DNA of 64,000 nt, from NCBI GenBank assembly GCA_050084985.1, contig JBITNC010000001.1, forward strand, positions 84,382,001 through 84,446,000. The letters are read 5' to 3'. This DNA comes from Nageia nagi. Taxonomy: Eukaryota > Pinophyta. The first letter of the stretch is position 1. Every line of letters starts with the position of its first letter. The notes beneath the pieces are model-generated. The model was not told the DNA's origin, did not search any database, and saw only the letters and a list, made by a program, of their open reading frames with translations. Both the position numbers and the translations under genes were made by a program. Positions 59,083 through 64,000 of the stretch are shown one piece after another.

Positions 59083-60507
59083 TGCGGGTGCCCCCATTCC
59101 ACCTCTAATAAATGGGAACATTAATTTAGGAGTGTTTTTATCTATTTTAGTCAAATATGGTTAAAAAGTTGTGAATTCCACTTAGAGACTTATTAAATCT
59201 CTAATTATGGAATAAATGGCCCTCTTATTTATTTATTTATATTTAGTTTATTACTAAAAATACCAATGATGTTCTATTTGTAATACAAAGGCAAATCTAA
59301 TTGTAAATGTAATATTAGTCTCATTAAATGAGGTATTACATATTTTAGCCTTGATGATTGTAATATTAGCATTAAATGTATCTCTAGTCATTAATACTCC
59401 CCTCTTCAAGGTAGAGCATTCCCCTAGGTGATTGCACCAACTACAAGGTCATTTGGAGCTCTAGGGATTGATGTGGCACTTAGAACTAGGCATTTGTAAT
59501 ATCGACCCAAGTGGATGGTCTTTGACCATGGATGTTGGGCATGTGAGCATCCTAAGATCCCATGTTGTCCCTCCTAAGTACATGGACCTATGGCACTGAT
59601 CACAAGATGCTTTGGCATCACCCCCTCTTGGATGTTAGCATTCCTAGCCCTTAGATGTGATTTTATCCATCCTAAGTCTCCCTATCTTAGACATTGCATA
59701 TATGAGCATACGAACCACATATTTGAATCATTGGATCATCTTAGTGCAACATTAGAAGATGATCACCCTCACCTATAAAAGGAGAACTCATAGACACTAT
59801 AAGATATGATGAATTTGATACTAAACCCTTTTTTTTTTGGATTGAGTGGAGATTTTATCTCTGACACTTGTGATATGACCTACATTTGAGGTTTTGAGGG
59901 GATAAGAGGCTACCCTTGAACTTACTCTAGCCATCTTGAGAGGAAAATTGTTGGTTCCATCACAATTGCTACAAAGGAGACTTGGTCTTGCCTCACTTCT
60001 TCTAGGATTGGCGAGGCCCTAGAGCCATATGAAATAACCCTATTAGGTACAAACTTCTTAGGTTGAAAAAAATATTGTAATTGCACTTTTGCCATTTATT
60101 TATCAATATAATTATATTTTGTTATCAAAATCTTGTTGTTTATCTTTCTATGCTTAGATGTTGGATTATGGAGTATTTTTTGCATTATTTGAAATCTCAT
60201 TTTTCTCCCTAAGTGTGATGGTGTATCTAGAAGTGCATTTTCATAGCATAAAACCTATTTTTGCTTCCTAGTTGTAATTATAGGTATTTGAAGGTACTTT
60301 CTACAAGTTCAAATCATATTTTGCATCTATAGCTAGACATTGCGATTATGTGAATATTTTAGATTATTATTACTAAATTTTTCATCTTTAACAAGTTATT
60401 GGTTATATGGTGCATGTTTGAGCTTATTTAAACTAGTTTAGAAGCTTTAAGCCAATCATCCCACTCCTAAGGTGCATTTGAGGAGTGATACCTAGAAGGA
60501 ATCATCA
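59083..60507 (+). repeat. 5' LTR-like sequence, plus orientation
   Basis: Its right end is ATCATCA, four bases before TGGTATTAGAGC, a tRNA-Met-type primer binding site, so it behaves as a 5' LTR. Its left end is set from the limit of similarity with 56150-57468 at TGCGGGTGCCCCC. Length about 1.4 kb. Confidence 0.6.
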
Positions 60508-60510
60508 TAA

Positions 60511-60522
60511 TGGTATTAGAGC
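60511..60522 (+). other. Primer binding site (tRNA-Met type)
   Basis: TGGTATTAGAGC differs by one C-to-T change from the standard plant site TGGTATCAGAGC. Confidence 0.75.
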
Positions 60523-61066
60523 CTTGATTTTACCATCATATTAGAAATTAAAGGTATCATTCATGGCAAGTTTTAAGTTGGAGCTAAAGAAAGTTTGGAG
60601 ATTTGGGATACCCACATCATAATGGTATCACACACAAAAGATTTGCTAATAGAAGTTGTAGATCTTTCCCTTATTGTTGGGTAAGAGATGAGGAGTTGTT
60701 GTTGAAGGAGATTGTTGGAGTTAGAGAAACTGAAGGAGATTCATTTTGATATTCTTTCTAGGTCACAAAGCTCATGGTGGTAGTTACTGACAAATCTTGT
60801 TATCATGTTTGAAGAGAAGAGTTGATCTTGCATCACATTGATAATTTCAAAGGATTTTTCATAGGATTTAGAAGTTTAGATAAAGTTTTTGGGGATCTAG
60901 GAGCTAAATGCCATCCTTTTGGTAAATCATTGGGCATTTTTTGACCCTAATTCTAAATTATGAAGCATTGAGGAGGTTCATCGAAATTGAAAATGTACAC
61001 TTTTGATAATAATTTTGCATTTTAATTTCAAATTAAAGTTCATTCTTGATTTATTCTAATTTCAAT
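60523..61066 (+). pseudogene. Start of a retroelement interior, possible gag remnant
   Basis: An ATG at 60563 reads MASFKLELKKVWRFG, in the position of a gag start 40 bases after the primer binding site. The frame is lost soon afterwards and no capsid motif was recognised. The element would extend right, but repeats and a CACTA-like insertion follow. Confidence 0.3.
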
Positions 61067-61960
61067 GGAGGAATAAGGGTTTGTATGGAGAGTTTGAGCT
61101 CATCTAGAGCTAGACATTGGAATTCTAGGCCAACTTGAAGGAAATGTTGTTCTTCTAGGAGCCATTTTGAGGCTCATTCAGTATTTTAGGATCTTCATAA
61201 GGAGGATGTTGGTATTTTTAGGGAGATTTGGAGGATCAAATTGCATTCTAGGATCACTTAAAACTAGACATTGCATTTTTGAGGGTATTTTAATACCTAA
61301 AGCTATATTTTATGATCACTTAAAGCCAAACATTGCATTTTTGGATCATTGGAAGCTATACATTGTATCATTAAGGGTATTTTAATTTTAATTATGCATT
61401 TTGAGCTCTCTCTAAGACATATTGTAGAGCTAATTAGGAGACTTTTAAGACTTCCACTACATTTTGGGATAATTTCTAGGTAGATGTTGTCATCTTGAAG
61501 AAATTTTAAGGTCTATTATGCTTTTTGATACCACATGGGTCCAAATGTTGGCATAATAAAGAATTTTCAAAGGATCTTTTTGTATTTTAAGGGTATCCTA
61601 AGCCAGATGTTAGTAGTTTGAGGGTATTTATGAAGGTTAATTTGCAGTCTATAGCAATCTTGAGGTGATTGACATACTGAGGAGGATTATTGAGCTTAAG
61701 ATACATTTCAAGATCTTTACAAAGTAAACATGACATACTAAGGGTTGTTTTGAAGATAGTTTAGAATTTTTAATCCATTTTTGGCCAAATATTAGAGTTT
61801 TGGAGGAGATTTTGGACTTCTTGCTGCATTCAAGAGTTACTAGATGTCAAATGTTGAGCTATTAGAAGGTTTTTTGAAATCTTTATTACATTTTTGAGAT
61901 ACTTGAAGTGGGATGTTGGCTCATTGAGGCTAATTGAGAGTTGATATTGAATCATAAGAA
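61067..61960 (+). repeat. Degenerate tandem repeat, roughly 60-95 bp units
   Basis: Phrases such as GACATTGCATTTTTGAGGGT, AACATTGCATTTTTGGATCA, GATGTTGGTATTTTTAGGGA, GATGTTAGTAGTTTGAGGGT and ATTGAGGCTAATTGAGAG recur with drifting spacing. Units appear to consist of (C)-AGA-TTG-x-TTTTGAGG followed by a GATC-ACTT/AAG-C block. No reliable protein reading. Confidence 0.45.
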
Positions 61961-62107
61961 ATATTACTTGTAAACTCATTTTCATCATGAAACATAAATA
62001 TTAACAATTTTGTAAGATCACTAGACATATTGGCCATTATTTTCTAGCAAATTTAGAGTTACTAGTCATTATAAGGAGGTCATTGAAAAATAGGAGATTT
62101 GATTTAA
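61961..62107. other. Short unassigned interval
   Basis: Joins the degenerate repeat to the CACTA-like element; its last three bases TAA may be that element's target duplication. Confidence 0.3.
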
Positions 62108-62904
62108 CACTACTCCCAAAAGGTTGATTAGTGTCCTTTTTTTCATCTTAAAACATGAAAAATAAAAACCAATGTTAATTTGCATCCTCCTATGTTGATA
62201 TGTGTCATTTTATTTTTTCTCCATTTTTTCACCTTTTTAAAAGCAAAATTCAATGCAAATTCTAATGCAAATTTTGACACAAATTTTGATGCAAATTTTG
62301 CATTACATTTTACTAAAAAAAATATAAAACATATTTTTCCTATTCTTCAATCGAATATATTATTTATGAAAATAGTGTTTAATAAATTTAAAATTTTAAA
62401 ACCTAAACCACTAACTCCATTCTTGAGCTGGTTTAATGGACTTATGTCATTGTCCTAAAGACCTAATAAAAGTGATGTACCTTGCAAAGATCTAAATTTT
62501 GATCTAGATATCAATTTTAGCCCATTTATTTTTTAAATTAGAAAAAAAAAAGATATATGATTCTATGATATTTTCTTTTGAAAACCAATGCAAAACCTAA
62601 AGCAAAAATTGATGTAAATTATAAAAAGTAGATGCAAAAAATAATGCAAATAAAAAATTTCAATGTAGAAATCGATACAAATTCTAAAAAATTATGCAAA
62701 AAATTATACAAAAAGTGGCCAAAAAATGACGCAAATAGTGGCTTTAAGGATGCAAAAAGTGGCTAAAAAATGATGTAAAAATTGATGCAAATTCAAGCAT
62801 GAAATTTACATCCTTTTTTGCGTTGGAAAAATTGGAAAAATACAAAAATAAAATAAAGAATTTAGATGCAAAAAAGGATGCAAATCCCTTTTTTTGTAGT
62901 AGTG
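62108..62904. mobile_element. CACTA-like (En/Spm) non-autonomous DNA transposon, ~797 bp
   Basis: The left end is CACTACTCCCAAAAGG and the right end, as reverse complement, CACTACTACAAAAAAAGG: CACTA-type terminal inverted repeats. Flanks are TAA and TGA, a 3-bp duplication with one G-to-A change. Both subterminal regions are packed with direct copies of GATGCAAA/AATGCAAATT (62255-62310 and 62580-62885), as is usual for this superfamily, where subterminal repeats bind the transposase. No transposase is encoded; the open frame at 62180-62458 is only the repeat read as Asn-Phe-Asp-Ala. Confidence 0.65.
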
Positions 62905-64000
62905 TGATGATATTAACTAAATTTCATAGTGGTATCTACACCATAAAATCTTGATGGGAAGACATTAGAGTTAGCTTGCTATTGTGTCTAACATTTAAGG
63001 ATGAAAGTGATATGTTGGCAATAAAAAAGGCTCTATTTACTATGAGCTTGTAGAAAATCATCCCTTGAAGGTTGAATGAATTGTATCTTGGCCAAATTTT
63101 AAAATTTAGAATTAACTTGGCATCATTCAACTTGTGTGTGTGGACATTGAGCTTCAAGAGTACACAAACAAATTCAAAGTTTATTATTTGGGCCCATAAT
63201 CCACAAGTTTGAGATTTTCTTAGCTCATCCCATCATGGCAAGAACAAAATTCCACATTTGAGTAATTTGAATATTTTACATTTAATTATTTTTGGATAGG
63301 ATAAATAAGAAGAAAAGATTAACATATTTGATTTTATTTCTAGGAGTAATAAGGGAAGCAAAATATTTGGAAAAATACAAAAATATTTTTATTTTATCAA
63401 TAGATAAAATAAAAATCATTTTTAGGAGTTAAAGGAAATTTTATTTATTTATTTTGATAAGAAAAATAAAAAAGGAGTGATAAAGTGTTACTTTGTATTT
63501 ATATTTTATTATGCTCAAAAATTTGAAATTTGGAGGGCCAAACATTGGGCAACTAAGGAGGCACGCAAAAATTGAGATCAAAATTTTGAATCTAGGAAAA
63601 GGAGGATGGACATTAGACAATAAGGAAGCTAGAGGACCTATTGATCACTTCAAAAGAGTTGGTTGCACATCTTGGAGGAAGATCATCACCTAGGAACAAG
63701 TCATTAGGTTTCTAAGAGGTTCAATTTTGAGTTTTGAGGTCTTTTCATTATCATTATTCTACTAGAAGGAGGACATCCATATTTTGAGGTAATAATTCAA
63801 AAATTTCAAGGCCATTGTATATACATAGGGGTTTCATCAATTTATTGGTACTAAGACATCACCATGGTATATTAAGGTATAAACAATGAGCAAGCTTTCC
63901 TTCAAACAATTCTAAGGTATTATAGGGTTTGTATTATGCTCATCACATCACCATTGTGAAGGCTAAGATGAAAGTTTACATAGTGGGAGAGCATCTGTAG
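62905..64000. other. No gene seen
   Basis: AT-rich DNA. A 66-codon frame at 63493-63693 (GGPNIGQLRRHAKIEIKIL, KEARGPIDHFKRVG) is basic and matches nothing I know. AATAAAATAAAAAT runs occur at 63390-63475. Confidence 0.35.

Noticed and set aside
58317-59154. Small frames on both strands (79, 65 and 64 codons)
   Set aside because: They overlap the gag-like minus-strand stretch and the LTR start, with no motif.
62180-62458. 92-codon frame with Asn-Ala-Asn-Phe-Asp repeats
   Set aside because: It is the subterminal GATGCAAATT repeat of the CACTA-like element.
1-64000. Any intact host gene, tRNA or rRNA
   Set aside because: No tRNA arms, rRNA blocks or lasting multi-exon coding pattern were found; every recognisable domain belongs to a mobile element or a decayed PPR or PMD copy.

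Overview
The window reads as intergenic DNA from a large, AT-rich land-plant nuclear genome. I infer a gymnosperm (conifer-like) source with moderate confidence, because the PPR-derived fragments near 13.7-15.6 kb and 47.5-49 kb carry an E-motif style (NHYTCI-ELLGHA-YLE) that I associate with gymnosperm PPR proteins. No intact cellular gene, rRNA, tRNA or CRISPR array was seen. CG dinucleotides look very rare and nearly every recognisable coding region is broken by stops, many of which are a single C-to-T (or G-to-A) step from a sense codon.

Layout. 1-4086: the 3' part of a plus-strand Ty3/gypsy element (here 'F'): an antisense plant mobile domain (PMD) fragment, two sets of tandem repeats, a polypurine tract and a 3' LTR start. 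4087-12642: a gag-only Ty3/gypsy element 'E1' with both LTRs, PBS, PPT, gag and an antisense PMD gene. 12643-16238: old host sequence with PPR-derived tandem units and a ~28-bp minisatellite. 16239-46117: a three-level nest of minus-strand elements. Element C (gag plus antisense PMD) lies in the minisatellite; element D lies inside C's PMD gene; element B, a 19-kb element with gag, protease, RT, RNase H, integrase, an extra sense ORF and another antisense PMD, lies inside D's 5' LTR with a perfect AAAAT target duplication. 46118-49259: the rest of the minisatellite and a second PPR-derived array, on the opposite strand to the left one. 49260-55683: a complete but dead Ty1/copia element with both LTRs and a 1.17-kb insertion inside its RT. 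55684-60507: two related ~1.3-1.4-kb LTR-like sequences in opposite orientation around a decayed gag-like stretch. 60508-64000: the start of a plus-strand retroelement interior, degenerate repeats, and a ~0.8-kb CACTA-like non-autonomous DNA transposon.

The most notable pattern is that four separate Ty3/gypsy elements (F, E1, C, B) each carry a PMD gene in the same place (between gag/pol and the 3' non-coding region) and in the same antisense orientation, apparently with introns. This points to a retrotransposon lineage (protease and integrase features suggest Tat/Athila type) that stably carries an antisense PMD gene. B looks like an autonomous-type partner; E1 and C look like shorter gag-only relatives.
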